A stretch of 64,000 bases of DNA from M1-B18 sp048264125. GTDB lineage: Bacteria; Bacillota; Clostridia; Peptostreptococcales; Natronincolaceae. The notes under the pieces were generated by a model. The model was not told the DNA's origin. It made no database searches and worked only from the letters and a program-made list of their open reading frames with translations. A program made the position numbers and the translations under genes. Location: positions 62,001-126,000 of the forward strand of contig JBLXDM010000002.1 in NCBI GenBank assembly GCA_048264125.1, in the 5' to 3' direction. Numbering within the stretch: position 1 is the first letter of the stretch; each line of letters opens with the position of its first letter. Of the stretch, positions 40,016 through 48,357 are shown in pieces.

Positions 40016-40097
40016 AAACCGTCACTCCTTAGTGATTCTTTGGAAGTAAAAGCAGCTAAGGTATTCTTAGCTGCTCAATGTGTTTTGTGTATTATTT

Positions 40098-41435
40098 TTA
40101 GTGAGGCAATATTGTAAATCTTAGTATGAACAGGATTGCTAATAAATACATGGTTGGATGAATATCTTTATGTTTTCCAACCGCCAGCTTAGTTACACAG
40201 TAGAAGATGATACCTATTGCAATACCGTTTGCTATGCTGTAGGTAAAAGGCATCATAGCAATTGTAAAGAAGGCCGGTAATGCTTCTGAGAAATCATCAA
40301 AGTCAATTCCCTTAACAGCTCCCATCATAAGCACACCAACAATGATCAGTGCAGGTGCTGTAGCCTGTGATGGAATCATTAGAGCTATAGGGGCAAGGAA
40401 AACTGATAAAATGAATAAAATACCTGTAGTCACTGCTGTTAAGCCTGTTTTTCCGCCCTCTGAAACACCAGCAGCAGACTCAACATAAGTAGTAACAGTT
40501 GAGGTGCCTAGTACAGCACCTACTGAGGTTGCTACCGCATCAGCTAATAAAGCCTTATCCATATTAGGCAGCTTACCCTTTTCGTCAAGCATTCCTGCCT
40601 TTTGTCCTGTACCAATTAAAGTTCCTATTGTATCAAACATGTCAACTAAGCTGAAGGAGATTACAACAGTAGCAACGCTTGCTAAAGCGCCTATGATTGA
40701 GGCTTCACCCAGCTTCAAAAGACCTGCAAAGTCCATTTTTAAAAATGTAGGCGTAATATCAAGGCTAAAGGTATTTACTATAGTTGTATTAGTCACGCCC
40801 ATAGGAATACCAAGTAAAGTAGTAGCTACAATACCGATCAAAATTGATCCCTTGACCTTTCTTGACATTAAAACACCTGTTATAACTATACCAATTACTG
40901 CCAGTAATACAGCTGAGTCAGTAAAGGAGCCCAAGCCCACAAGCGTAGCCTCATTAGCAACAACGATACCGGCATTTTTCAAACCGATTAATGCTATAAA
41001 AAGTCCAATACCACCGCCGATAGCATGCTTTAAGGAGTTTGGAATTGCTTCCACAATTGCTTCCCTTGCTCCGGTGATAGTTAAAATTATAAATAAAATA
41101 CCTGAAATAAAGATTGCTGCCAAAGCCTGCTGCCAAGTATATCCTAAAGTAAGTACGACACCATAAGTAAAGAATGCATTAAGACCCATTCCAGGAGCCT
41201 GTGCAAATGGAAGATTTGCATAAAGACCCATAATAAGAGTACCCACTGCTGCGGATAAACAGGTTGCTAAAAATACTGAATTGTAATCCATCCCTGTAAT
41301 TGACAGCATGTTCGGGTTTACGAATAAAATGTAGGCCATAGTAACAAAAGTAGTAATACCTGCAATAATTTCTGTTTTTACATCTGTTTTGTTTTCGGAA
41401 AGCTTAAATTTTGAATCTAAAAATGATTTTGCCAC
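40098..41435 (-). CDS. NCS2-family purine permease (AzgA/PbuG-like)
   Basis: A 445-residue transporter with about 12-14 hydrophobic segments. The AzgA-type signatures are AGITTFVTMAYILFVNP, APGMGLNAFFTYG, GIGLFIALIGLKNAGIV and VVISFSLVDMFDTIGTLIG. The group imports hypoxanthine, guanine or adenine with protons. It starts at a GTG behind AAAGGAGGATATTAC and is the first gene under the tandem guanine/PRPP riboswitch. Salvage uptake and de novo synthesis therefore share one leader. Gene symbol left open because the exact substrate is undecided. Confidence 0.93.
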   Translation of the reverse strand: MAKSFLDSKFKLSENKTDVKTEIIAGITTFVTMAYILFVNPNMLSITGMDYNSVFLATCLSAAVGTLIMGLYANLPFAQAPGMGLNAFFTYGVVLTLGYTWQQALAAIFISGILFIILTITGAREAIVEAIPNSLKHAIGGGIGLFIALIGLKNAGIVVANEATLVGLGSFTDSAVLLAVIGIVITGVLMSRKVKGSILIGIVATTLLGIPMGVTNTTIVNTFSLDITPTFLKMDFAGLLKLGEASIIGALASVATVVISFSLVDMFDTIGTLIGTGQKAGMLDEKGKLPNMDKALLADAVATSVGAVLGTSTVTTYVESAAGVSEGGKTGLTAVTTGILFILSVFLAPIALMIPSQATAPALIIVGVLMMGAVKGIDFDDFSEALPAFFTIAMMPFTYSIANGIAIGIIFYCVTKLAVGKHKDIHPTMYLLAILFILRFTILPH

Positions 41436-41469
41436 GTAATATCCTCCTTTGTTTTTTATTATTTTATAA

Positions 41470-41526
41470 AATAAAACCCAGTCGGATAGGCGCTCTAAAT
41501 ATAAGAGTGAACCTATCCGACCGGGC
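41470..41526 (-). terminator. Attenuator terminator of the tandem riboswitch
   Basis: Minus strand CCCGGTCGGATAGG pairs with CCTATCCGACTGGG and is followed by TTTTATTTT. Its 5' arm shares GCCCGG with the end of the PRPP aptamer, so folding of the aptamer and the terminator exclude each other. Confidence 0.92.
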
Positions 41527-41608
41527 TTTTATCCCCACGGTGTAGCATTTACTAATGCTTGTACCCCTCGGACCAGCTCCTAATGGACGGAACCCTAGGT
41601 ACTAATTC
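41521..41608 (-). promoter_or_regulatory. PRPP riboswitch (ykkC subtype 2b) aptamer
   Basis: Minus-strand ykkC landmarks in order: ACCTAGGGTTCCG, GGAGCTGGTCCGAGGGG, CTACACCGTGGGGATAAAAG, CCCGG. The guanine aptamer directly 5' and the terminator overlapping its 3' end fit the tandem guanine-PRPP class rather than guanidine or ppGpp variants (class call by context). Confidence 0.88.
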
Positions 41609-41609
41609 A

Positions 41610-41676
41610 CTCATAGTAGAATGATTTACGGTCATTCTGTAGAAACTGTCGATCCTTATTATCAACATTATACGAG
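41610..41676 (-). promoter_or_regulatory. Guanine-type purine riboswitch aptamer
   Basis: Minus strand: P1 CTCGTA/TATGAG, P2 arm TTGATAATAAGGATCGAC, J2/3 GTTTCTAC, P3 GAATGACCGTAAATCATTC and J3/1 ACTATGAG. The position equivalent to nt 74 is C, so guanine/hypoxanthine specificity is expected. Confidence 0.95.
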
Positions 41677-41708
41677 CCTTAAGTTTTAACGCCATCAACT
41701 TCAATTTA

Positions 41709-41737
41709 ATAATACCAAATCGGTAATAAAAGGTCAA
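41709..41737 (-). promoter_or_regulatory. Promoter of the purine permease-pur operon
   Basis: TTGACC (41732-41737), 17-bp spacer, TATTAT (41709-41714) on the minus strand. The remaining 200 bp to guaA show nothing further. Confidence 0.82.
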
Positions 41738-41940
41738 CGATTTTTCGAATTATTTTTGAAGTTTTTGGCGATTAATATGCATTAATACGAACATTGCAAT
41801 TTGCTATCCTTCACATTGTATGTGTTTCGCTTAGATTATCCACTGTCTCATTTGTCCATAAAGGGATATCAAACAAAAATTACAACGAAAAAACGTGTAA
41901 TAGCGCATTTTTTACAACGAATATTTGTATCCTTATTAGC

Positions 41941-43473
41941 TTACTCCCACTCCACTGTCGCTGGTGGCTTGGAGGTAATATCGTATACAATACGATTTAC
42001 ATTTTCCACCTCATTAACAATTCTTCTTGATATTTTATCCAAAACCTCATAGGGTATTCTTGCCCAATCAGCCGTCATCGCATCGGAGCTGGTTATTGCA
42101 CGTATTCCAATGGTGTGAGCATAGGTTCTCTCATCCCCCATTACGCCAACGCTTTTAATGTTAGGAAGCACCGCAAAATATTGCCAGATTTCTCTATCCA
42201 TTCCTGCTTTTTTTATTTCTTCACGAACAATAGCATCGGCATCTCTTACAATTGTTAGCTTTTCCTCGGTTATTTCACCTAGGATTCTTACCGCCAGACC
42301 CGGTCCTGGGAAGGGCTGTCTCCATACGATTTCCTCCGGTAATCCAAGCTCTGTTCCTACTGCTCTTACCTCATCCTTAAACAGATATCTAAAGGGCTCA
42401 ATTAGCTGGAACTTCATGTCCTCCGGAAGTCCACCTACATTGTGATGGCTCTTGATGACCGCTGCTGTCTCCGTTCCGCTTTCTATAATATCCGGATATA
42501 GGGTTCCCTGAACCAAGAAATCGATATCTCCTATTTTCCCTGCCTCTTCTTCAAAGAGTCTGATGAATTCCTCACCGATTATTTTTCTCTTCTTTTCAGG
42601 ATCATCAATTCCCTTCAGCTTGCCCAAAAAGCGTTCCTCTGCATTGGCTCTGATAAAGTTGATATTGAATTTATTCTTAAATAAATCCTCAACCCAATCG
42701 CCTTCATTCTTTCTTAAAAGGCCGTGGTCAACAAATATGCAGGTTAAATTGCTGCCTATAGCCTTATGCACAAGCACAGCGGCTACAGAAGAATCCACAC
42801 CTCCGGATAGGGCACACAGCACCTTTTTGTCTCCTACTCTATCACGGATAGCCTGAATTTCTTCCTCGATATAATTCTTCATTGTCCAGCTTCCTGCGCA
42901 ATGACATACCTCATAAATAAAGTTTCTAATTATTTCTCTTCCATTTTCCGTATGCTCCACCTCTGGGTGAAACTGAACCGCATAGTATTTATTCTCTGCG
43001 TCTTCCATGGCAGCTACAGGACAATCCTCTGTGGAGGCTGTTATTGCAAAGCCTTCAGGAGCTCTCTCGATAAAGTCCGTATGACTCATCCAGCAGATGG
43101 AATCCTGTGGTATTTCCTTAAATAGTGGAGAGGCCTCGTTAATCCTCAGGGCTGTTTTTCCATACTCTCTATTTTTTGCTCTATTTACCTTACCCCCAAG
43201 GGTTTCCGCCATCAGCTGACCGCCATAGCAAATACCCAGTATCGGAATCCCAAGCTTTAGGATTTCCTCATCACATTTTGGAGCCTTATCGGCATAAACG
43301 CTGGCGGGACCCCCGGTAAAGATAATCCCCATAGGATTTTTCTCCTTAACCTCCTCAACAGAGATTTTGTAGGGCACAACCTCACAATACACATTAAATT
43401 CCCTAACTCTTCTTGCAATAAGCTGATTATACTGTCCACCAAAATCTAATATCAATACCATTTCGTTATTCAT
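41941..43473 (-). CDS. guaA: GMP synthase (glutamine-hydrolysing) GuaA
   Basis: 510 residues. The N-terminal glutaminase has ILDFGGQYNQLIARRVRE, nucleophile Cys in LGICYGGQLMAE and FHPEVEHTENG. The ATP pyrophosphatase domain has the P-loop ALSGGVDSSVAA, followed by a dimerisation domain ending in KPPATVEWE. It makes GMP from XMP. Start at 43473, 8 nt after AAGGA. Downstream of guaB across a 213-bp gap filled with repeats. Confidence 0.98.
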   Translation of the reverse strand: MNNEMVLILDFGGQYNQLIARRVREFNVYCEVVPYKISVEEVKEKNPMGIIFTGGPASVYADKAPKCDEEILKLGIPILGICYGGQLMAETLGGKVNRAKNREYGKTALRINEASPLFKEIPQDSICWMSHTDFIERAPEGFAITASTEDCPVAAMEDAENKYYAVQFHPEVEHTENGREIIRNFIYEVCHCAGSWTMKNYIEEEIQAIRDRVGDKKVLCALSGGVDSSVAAVLVHKAIGSNLTCIFVDHGLLRKNEGDWVEDLFKNKFNINFIRANAEERFLGKLKGIDDPEKKRKIIGEEFIRLFEEEAGKIGDIDFLVQGTLYPDIIESGTETAAVIKSHHNVGGLPEDMKFQLIEPFRYLFKDEVRAVGTELGLPEEIVWRQPFPGPGLAVRILGEITEEKLTIVRDADAIVREEIKKAGMDREIWQYFAVLPNIKSVGVMGDERTYAHTIGIRAITSSDAMTADWARIPYEVLDKISRRIVNEVENVNRIVYDITSKPPATVEWE

Positions 43474-43536
43474 CAATTCCATCCTTTCAGGCGTTTTAAC
43501 GCAGTAGCCTCTATAGCAGAGTACTTAGTTTTTGTT

Positions 43537-43604
43537 CTTGATCTTTAAATCTTGATCTGTAGTTCTTGATCTGAAATTCTTTATGTTTAATCTTGCCTTG
43601 ATCT
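43537..43604 (-). repeat. 14-bp-period CTTGATCT repeat in the guaB-guaA gap
   Basis: CTTGATCT at 43537, 43551 and 43565 (exact 14-bp spacing) and again at 43597. In sense orientation AGATCAAG with variable filler. 14 bp is twice the 7-bp period of the adjoining array. Confidence 0.75.
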
Positions 43605-43625
43605 ATGCTCTTTAATTGTTCAATA

Positions 43626-43681
43626 TTCGCTATTTACTATTCGTTATTCTCTATTCTCTATTCACTATTCACTATTCTCTA
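43626..43681 (-). repeat. Heptanucleotide array 3 downstream of guaB
   Basis: Eight slip-free heptamers: TTCGCTA, TTTACTA, TTCGTTA, TTCTCTA, TTCTCTA, TTCACTA, TTCACTA, TTCTCTA. It ends 5 nt from the guaB stop codon. Confidence 0.85.
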
Positions 43682-43686
43682 AATCC

Positions 43687-45144
43687 CTACTCATTCATAC
43701 TATAATTAGGCGACTCCTTAGTAATGGTGATATCATGAGGATGGCTTTCTCTAAGCCCTGCACCTGTTATTCTTATAAATTTACCATTTTCCTGAAGCTC
43801 CTTGATGGTGGCTGTACCGCAATAGCCCATGCCAGCCCTTAAACCACCGATCAGCTGATATACAGTATCCTTTACCATTCCCTTATAAGGCACCTTACCC
43901 TCTACTCCCTCTGGAACCAGCTTTTGGGCATCGCTTTGGAAGTAACGGTCCTTGCTGCCCTCCTTCATTGCTGCTATCGAACCCATACCTCTATAGGACT
44001 TAAAGCTTCTGCCCTTATAGATTATAGTTTCGCCGGGGCTTTCATCTGTTCCAGCCAATAGAGATCCGATCATAACGACACCGGCACCTGCTGCTATGGC
44101 CTTTGGAATATCTCCTGAATATTTTACCCCTCCGTCAGCGATAATAGGGATGCCATACTTAGCCGCAGCCGCAGCACAGTCGTATACAGCTGTTATCTGT
44201 GGAACACCGATACCAGCCACCACTCGTGTTGTACAGATAGAGCCCGGCCCAATCCCCACCTTTACAGCATCCACTCCGGCTTCTATTAAGTCCACCGTTG
44301 CCTCTGCCGTTGCCACATTGCCTGCTATCAGCTGCAGGTCGGGGAACTTACTCTTAATAGCCTTAACAGCTTCTATCACTCCCTTTGAATGACCATGGGC
44401 AGTGTCCACTACTATAACATCAACCTTTGCATTATTAAGGGCTTCTACCCTCTCCTGCATATCCTTGGTAACTCCAACCGCTGCTCCTACCAGCAATCTT
44501 CCCTGGCTATCCTTGGCAGAGTTAGGATATTTAATTGCCTTTTCGATATCCTTAATCGTTATAAGTCCCTTCAGCATACCATTTTTATCAACTATTGGTA
44601 GCTTCTCTATTTTAGTGCGCATTAATATTTTTTGCGCCTCCTCCATAGAGATGCCTTCTAATGCAGTTATTAAATTATCCTTCGTCATTACCTCTGACAC
44701 TAAACGGCTGTAATTGCTTTCAAATCGTATATCTCTGTTGGTTATTATACCCACCAGCTTGCCCTTAGTGGTGATAGGTACACCTGAAATTCGATATCGC
44801 TCCATTAGCTCCAGTGCATCGGATATGGTATGCTCTGGTGATAGAAAGAAGGGATCAACTATAACGCCATGCTCGCTTCTCTTTACCTTGTCCACCTCAA
44901 GAGCCTGCTCCTCTATAGACATATTCTTGTGGATGATTCCTATTCCGCCCTCTCTCGCCATAGAAATTGCCATTTTGCCTTCAGTAACCGTATCCATACC
45001 GGCACTCATTAAAGGTATATTCAGCCTTATGTTTTTGGTCAAATACGTGGACACATCAACATTGTTAGGTAATACCTCAGATCTCGCTGGAATTAATAAA
45101 ACATCATCAAAGGTCAATCCCTCTTTAACAAACTTATCCTGCAT
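43687..45144 (-). CDS. guaB: IMP dehydrogenase GuaB
   Basis: 485 residues. It oxidises IMP to XMP with NAD+, the rate-setting step to GMP. The TIM-barrel opens EGLTFDDVLLIPARSEVLP. Two CBS domains sit at about 90-205. The catalytic loop is GIGPGSICTTRVVAGIGVPQ and the flap segment has MGSIAAMKEGS and DRYF. Start at 45144 behind AAAGGGAGGATAACA; the ORF to 45192 adds a non-family tail. Under its own guanine riboswitch. Confidence 0.98.
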   Translation of the reverse strand: MQDKFVKEGLTFDDVLLIPARSEVLPNNVDVSTYLTKNIRLNIPLMSAGMDTVTEGKMAISMAREGGIGIIHKNMSIEEQALEVDKVKRSEHGVIVDPFFLSPEHTISDALELMERYRISGVPITTKGKLVGIITNRDIRFESNYSRLVSEVMTKDNLITALEGISMEEAQKILMRTKIEKLPIVDKNGMLKGLITIKDIEKAIKYPNSAKDSQGRLLVGAAVGVTKDMQERVEALNNAKVDVIVVDTAHGHSKGVIEAVKAIKSKFPDLQLIAGNVATAEATVDLIEAGVDAVKVGIGPGSICTTRVVAGIGVPQITAVYDCAAAAAKYGIPIIADGGVKYSGDIPKAIAAGAGVVMIGSLLAGTDESPGETIIYKGRSFKSYRGMGSIAAMKEGSKDRYFQSDAQKLVPEGVEGKVPYKGMVKDTVYQLIGGLRAGMGYCGTATIKELQENGKFIRITGAGLRESHPHDITITKESPNYSMNE

Positions 45145-45293
45145 TGTTATCCTCCCTTTCATTATACCTTTAATAATTCCTTCAATAAACATAAGCTTTA
45201 TTTATCTTTCCAAATGCCTAAATATATATACTATTTAGCCCTTCAGGCATTCATTTACGGCCTTTAGAAGACCCTTACAAATATTGAGTTAGA

Positions 45294-45347
45294 ATAAAAA
45301 ACCCCTATAACAATCTCCCTCAATAGAGTGAAATTATTATACGGGTT
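45294..45347 (-). terminator. Guanine-riboswitch attenuator upstream of guaB
   Basis: A 22-nt-arm hairpin (arms at 45300-45321 and 45326-45347, with a few mismatches) followed by TTTTTT on the minus strand. A competing AGGATATGC/GCATATCCT hairpin lies between aptamer and terminator (45354-45391). Confidence 0.85.
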
Positions 45348-45401
45348 CTCCTGAAGGATATGCCTCAATTAAGTAAAGATAAGCATATCCTATATAATAA
45401 C

Positions 45402-45472
45402 CTCACACATAGTCGAATAATTTACGGTTATTCGGTAGATACTTCCGGCCCTTATCGCCAGCATTATATGAG
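45402..45472 (-). promoter_or_regulatory. Guanine-type purine riboswitch of guaB
   Basis: Minus strand: CTCATATAATGCTGG, GATAAGGGCCGGAAG, TATCTACCGAATAACCGTAA, ATTATTCGACTATGTGTGAG. The C in GACTATG predicts guanine/hypoxanthine specificity. J2/3 is TATCTAC. Confidence 0.95.
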
Positions 45473-45504
45473 TGAATTTGACGCTTATTTAATTGTTATT
45501 ATCT

Positions 45505-45533
45505 AAATTATCAAATGGACAATACAATGTCAA
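45505..45533 (-). promoter_or_regulatory. Promoter of guaB
   Basis: TTGACA (45528-45533), 17-bp spacer, TAATTT (45505-45510), minus strand, just upstream of the aptamer. Confidence 0.7.
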
Positions 45534-45615
45534 GCGATAATTCTATAGCCAAAGATAACAAACACTACCCTAGCCCCCATGTTCCTTCGCTGCAAATTCA
45601 AGCCTTTAAGGAATT

Positions 45616-45662
45616 CTAAAATCCCACCCTTTATCAAGCTAAATGGGTAAAGGATGGGATTT
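45616..45662 (-). terminator. Terminator of the thioesterase-aldo/keto reductase unit
   Basis: AAATCCCA and TGGGATTT arms with inner CCTTTA/TAAAGG pairing, then TTTT on the minus strand. With the guaB leader this accounts for the 600-bp gap 45145-45744; 45534-45615 shows nothing else. Confidence 0.75.
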
Positions 45663-45744
45663 GTTAATAAGTATTAATAATTTGGTGAACTATGACATGC
45701 TTTATGTCAACATATCACAATTAATTAGGAGGTCACTAAAGAAG

Positions 45745-46143
45745 CTATTTAGCTCCCTTCTCATTAACCTTTGAAAGAAATTTGTTCATATTAATTATGT
45801 ATCTTTCATGAAGTCCTTCGCCGATCTTTTCAACCTCATCAAAGGCCTCCACCTTAAACACAAGCCGTTTTCCATCTATTTCTATCAATTCCGCTACAGC
45901 GGTTGCCTTCATACCAACAGGGGTTGCAGCAATATGCTTAACATCGAGATGCGTACCAACGGTAGCAAACCCCTCCGGCAAAGTTGGATCAACTGCCTTT
46001 AAGGCCGCATTCTCCATTAAGCCTATCATAAGGGGAGTTGCAAAAACCTTCACCCCACCGCTGCCAAAGGCCTCCGCGGTATCCTTTTGATGAACCGTCA
46101 GCTCAACCTTAGCCTGCTGACCTATAGTTAAATTGAATTCCAT
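45745..46143 (-). CDS. FlK-like hotdog thioesterase
   Basis: A 132-residue hotdog-fold protein. ATPLMIGLMENAALKAV supplies Thr36 and Glu44, and GTHLDVKHIAATP supplies His70. Spacing 8 and 34 equals the Thr42/Glu50/His76 triad of fluoroacetyl-CoA thioesterase FlK. Members in anaerobes hydrolyse other short acyl-CoAs; fluoroacetate resistance is not implied. Start at 46143, 7 nt after GAGGAGG. Follows the aldo/keto reductase gene by 25 nt. Confidence 0.85.
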   Translation of the reverse strand: MEFNLTIGQQAKVELTVHQKDTAEAFGSGGVKVFATPLMIGLMENAALKAVDPTLPEGFATVGTHLDVKHIAATPVGMKATAVAELIEIDGKRLVFKVEAFDEVEKIGEGLHERYIINMNKFLSKVNEKGAK

Positions 46144-46168
46144 GTCATTCCTCCTCATAATATAGTGA

Positions 46169-47266
46169 TTACTTCATCAACTGACTTATTTCCTTAAGCC
46201 TCTCGATGATTGGAAGCTTCTGGGTACAGAGACCCTCACAGACACCACAGGCAATACATTCGCTAGGAAGAATATCCGTATCCTTAAGTCTACCCTTTTC
46301 CTTAAACCAATTAAAATGTCTATGCATTGCTGCTTCATTGTCTAAAAGCATTAAATTATATGCCTCCAAATATGTAGAGATCTTTATCTTTTTAGGGCAT
46401 TTCAAGCAATAGCCACAGGTGGTACAGAGATTGTTAAAGCCATCACCAAGCCTGTCCTGAATTTCCTGCAGCTTTCCCTCAGAAAATTCTATAGGGTTCT
46501 CAAGAGTTCTTACATTTTCATTTACCTCTTCAATAGTACCCATGCCTGCAAGGCTGACAGTTATTCCCCTTTGGTAGGCATTAAACCTTAGAGCCGCCTG
46601 ACTTACCGTTTCGTTTTCATATTGCTTTAGGAAGCTGAAATAATTCTGGTGCTGAGGAATCAGGCCTCCTCCTAAGGGGTTCATGGTAACTACCCCCAGC
46701 TTGTGCTCCAGTGCAGCCTCAACCCCTGCCTGACGATAATTATGATTGATCACATTATAGCCTAATAGCACCCCTTCAAATACCTTGTCCTCAATAATCC
46801 TTCTAATATCCTCACCCTTGCAGTGGGTGGAGAATACCAAGTGCTCTATAAGCCCCTCTTCCTTTGCCCTTAATGCACCCTCATAGGGGCCACCGGGGGC
46901 CATAACCCTTTCATATTGCTTTAAATCCATTATACACCACATATGAAAAAAGTTTATCTTTTCCAGACCAAATCTTTCAAGAGAATTTTCAATCCGCCAT
47001 CTCACCTTATCGGCTGTTGAATCACTATTGATGCTGCTTTTGGTTGAAACATAAAAATCAGCAGGCATTTTTTTAAAGGCCTTACCCATGATGCTCTCGC
47101 TTCTATCATTACAGTAGAAGGGCGCTGTATCAAAATAATTAATTCCAAGGCTATTTGCATGCCTAACCACCTCTACAGCATAATCCTCATCTGCACCAAA
47201 GCGCATTCCACCAAAGCCAATAACCGAAACATTTTTTCCGGTGTTTCCGTATTCTCTATATTTCAA
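46169..47266 (-). CDS. Aldo/keto reductase with C-terminal 4Fe-4S domain
   Basis: 365 residues. The TIM-barrel part (1-265) has FGGMRFG, the catalytic FDTAPFY (Asp46, Tyr51), STKSSINS and NPLGGGLI. The C-terminus carries two cysteine clusters, C281/C284/C287/C290 then P, and C337/C340/C343/C347. Both have ferredoxin-type spacing, so probably two 4Fe-4S clusters. This 'ferredoxin-fused AKR' type is frequent in anaerobes and is thought to use ferredoxin electrons. The substrate is unknown. Start is TTG behind AGGGGGAGTTAGC. Confidence 0.92.
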   Translation of the reverse strand: MKYREYGNTGKNVSVIGFGGMRFGADEDYAVEVVRHANSLGINYFDTAPFYCNDRSESIMGKAFKKMPADFYVSTKSSINSDSTADKVRWRIENSLERFGLEKINFFHMWCIMDLKQYERVMAPGGPYEGALRAKEEGLIEHLVFSTHCKGEDIRRIIEDKVFEGVLLGYNVINHNYRQAGVEAALEHKLGVVTMNPLGGGLIPQHQNYFSFLKQYENETVSQAALRFNAYQRGITVSLAGMGTIEEVNENVRTLENPIEFSEGKLQEIQDRLGDGFNNLCTTCGYCLKCPKKIKISTYLEAYNLMLLDNEAAMHRHFNWFKEKGRLKDTDILPSECIACGVCEGLCTQKLPIIERLKEISQLMK

Positions 47267-47461
47267 GCTAACTCCCCCTGTCCATTAATCTACTATTTTA
47301 TTATACATAAAAAAATTTTATTTTACCAATATTTAGACAGTGAAAATAATGTTAAGAATGGTTTAATTTCATAGCTTTATTATTATAAAAGAGAGGGAAA
47401 ATAATTATAGCTACAGCCAGCATGAAGAATCAAAAGATATAAAAAGAAGGGAGGAATAGCC

Positions 47462-47656
47462 ATGATTACCTTAAAATCCATAACAGATAAATGGTTCAAA
47501 AATCAAAAAACACCATCAATACGCCATGAATATCCTCTACTGAACATTACGGACAATCTGCATTTCGGTGAGGATTCTGGAGCTTTAGGAGATGATGAGC
47601 TGAGAAATCCATTGGAGCATGACAATAATGAAGGAAAAGCTAATAAGCTAGAATAG
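47462..47656 (+). CDS. Unknown small hydrophilic protein next to coat genes (64 aa)
   Basis: 64 residues, no Cys, acidic C-half (HFGEDSGALGDDELRNPLEH) and basic head (KSITDKWFKNQK). Strong ribosome site AAGGGAGGAATAGCC. It lies 87 nt before two CotF-type genes on the same strand, which suggests sporulation expression, but the sequence is not one I recognise. Confidence 0.68.
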   Translation: MITLKSITDKWFKNQKTPSIRHEYPLLNITDNLHFGEDSGALGDDELRNPLEHDNNEGKANKLE

Positions 47657-47743
47657 CCTTACCTTTTATTTCTTGTACTATGGATGATATATTTGCAAAT
47701 AATACTTTATGTAGAGCTAATTAAAACATCAAGGAGGGTTATC

Positions 47744-47989
47744 ATGCAGGGAAACCAAACTAATCAACAGCAGCAGCAACAGCAGGGACAAGGCAATATG
47801 CAATTAGATTCTAACAACTTAAAAATCCTAGAGGATCAATTGAGCTACGAATCCTTAATGAATAAAAAGTTTACCGCCTATGCCCAATTCTGCACAGATA
47901 CACAGTTGAAAAATCTGTGCCAACAGGCTGCACAACAGCATAAGCAGCATTATAACGAATTATTTAATTATTTGAATTCTCATCAATAA
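47744..47989 (+). CDS. CotF-type small spore coat protein (Gln-rich head)
   Basis: 81 residues. A poly-Gln head (MQGNQTNQQQQQQQGQG) leads into two helices with LKILEDQLSYESLMNKKFTA and LCQQAAQQHKQHYNELFNYL, the ferritin-like CotF pattern of coat proteins in Clostridia and Bacilli. Start at 47744 behind AAGGAGGGTTATC; the ORF upstream to 47684 is not translated sensibly. Precedes a second CotF-family gene by 22 nt. Confidence 0.84.
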   Translation: MQGNQTNQQQQQQQGQGNMQLDSNNLKILEDQLSYESLMNKKFTAYAQFCTDTQLKNLCQQAAQQHKQHYNELFNYLNSHQ

Positions 47990-48011
47990 ATTATAGGGAG
48001 GAAAATAAAAT

Positions 48012-48293
48012 ATGACCACTCATCAGAGAAGCCTTTCGGAGAAGGAGCTAATGCATGATTTGTTGGCTTCAGAAAAACAGGTTTGTTCAGCCTACAGTGT
48101 CGGTATAACAGAGGCCTCCTGTACGAACCTAAGACAGCATTTGACAAAATGCTTAAACGATTCACAGCAAATTGAGTACCAAATATTTGATGCAATGAAG
48201 CAAAGAGGCTGGTACCAAATTAAAAAGGCACAGCCACAGGACGTTCAAAGCGCCAAAACTAAATTTCAGCAAATGCAGAGTGATCTGCAATAG
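48012..48293 (+). CDS. CotF-domain spore coat protein
   Basis: 93 residues. LSEKELMHDLLASEKQVCSA, the central NLRQHLTKCLNDSQQIEYQI and the C-terminal MKQRGWYQIKKAQPQDVQSA (near 62-81) match the CotF coat family. The 'MKQRGWY.' ending is the family signature. ATG follows AGGGAGGAAAATAAAAT. A terminator follows. Confidence 0.92.
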   Translation: MTTHQRSLSEKELMHDLLASEKQVCSAYSVGITEASCTNLRQHLTKCLNDSQQIEYQIFDAMKQRGWYQIKKAQPQDVQSAKTKFQQMQSDLQ

Positions 48294-48308
48294 TGTAACA
48301 AAAAACAA

Positions 48309-48357
48309 AATAACCGGGATCAATATAATTTAATATTGAAACCCGGTTATTCTTTTT
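48309..48357 (+). terminator. Terminator after the coat gene pair
   Basis: AATAACCGGG (48309-48318) pairs with CCCGGTTATT (48342-48351), then CTTTTT. An inner CAATAT/ATATTG stem extends it. Confidence 0.88.

Noticed and set aside
40504..41166. 220-codon open frame antisense to the purine permease
   Set aside because: Lies fully inside a well-supported membrane transporter gene and has the low-complexity Ser/Thr/Pro/Ile make-up of a shadow frame.
41521..41608. Guanidine-I or ppGpp riboswitch instead of PRPP
   Set aside because: The core is shared, but the directly preceding guanine aptamer, the pur operon downstream and the terminator overlap are the PRPP-tandem context.
44714..45238. 174-codon open frame antisense to guaB
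   Set aside because: Covers the conserved catalytic and CBS region of GuaB on the opposite strand; no family features.
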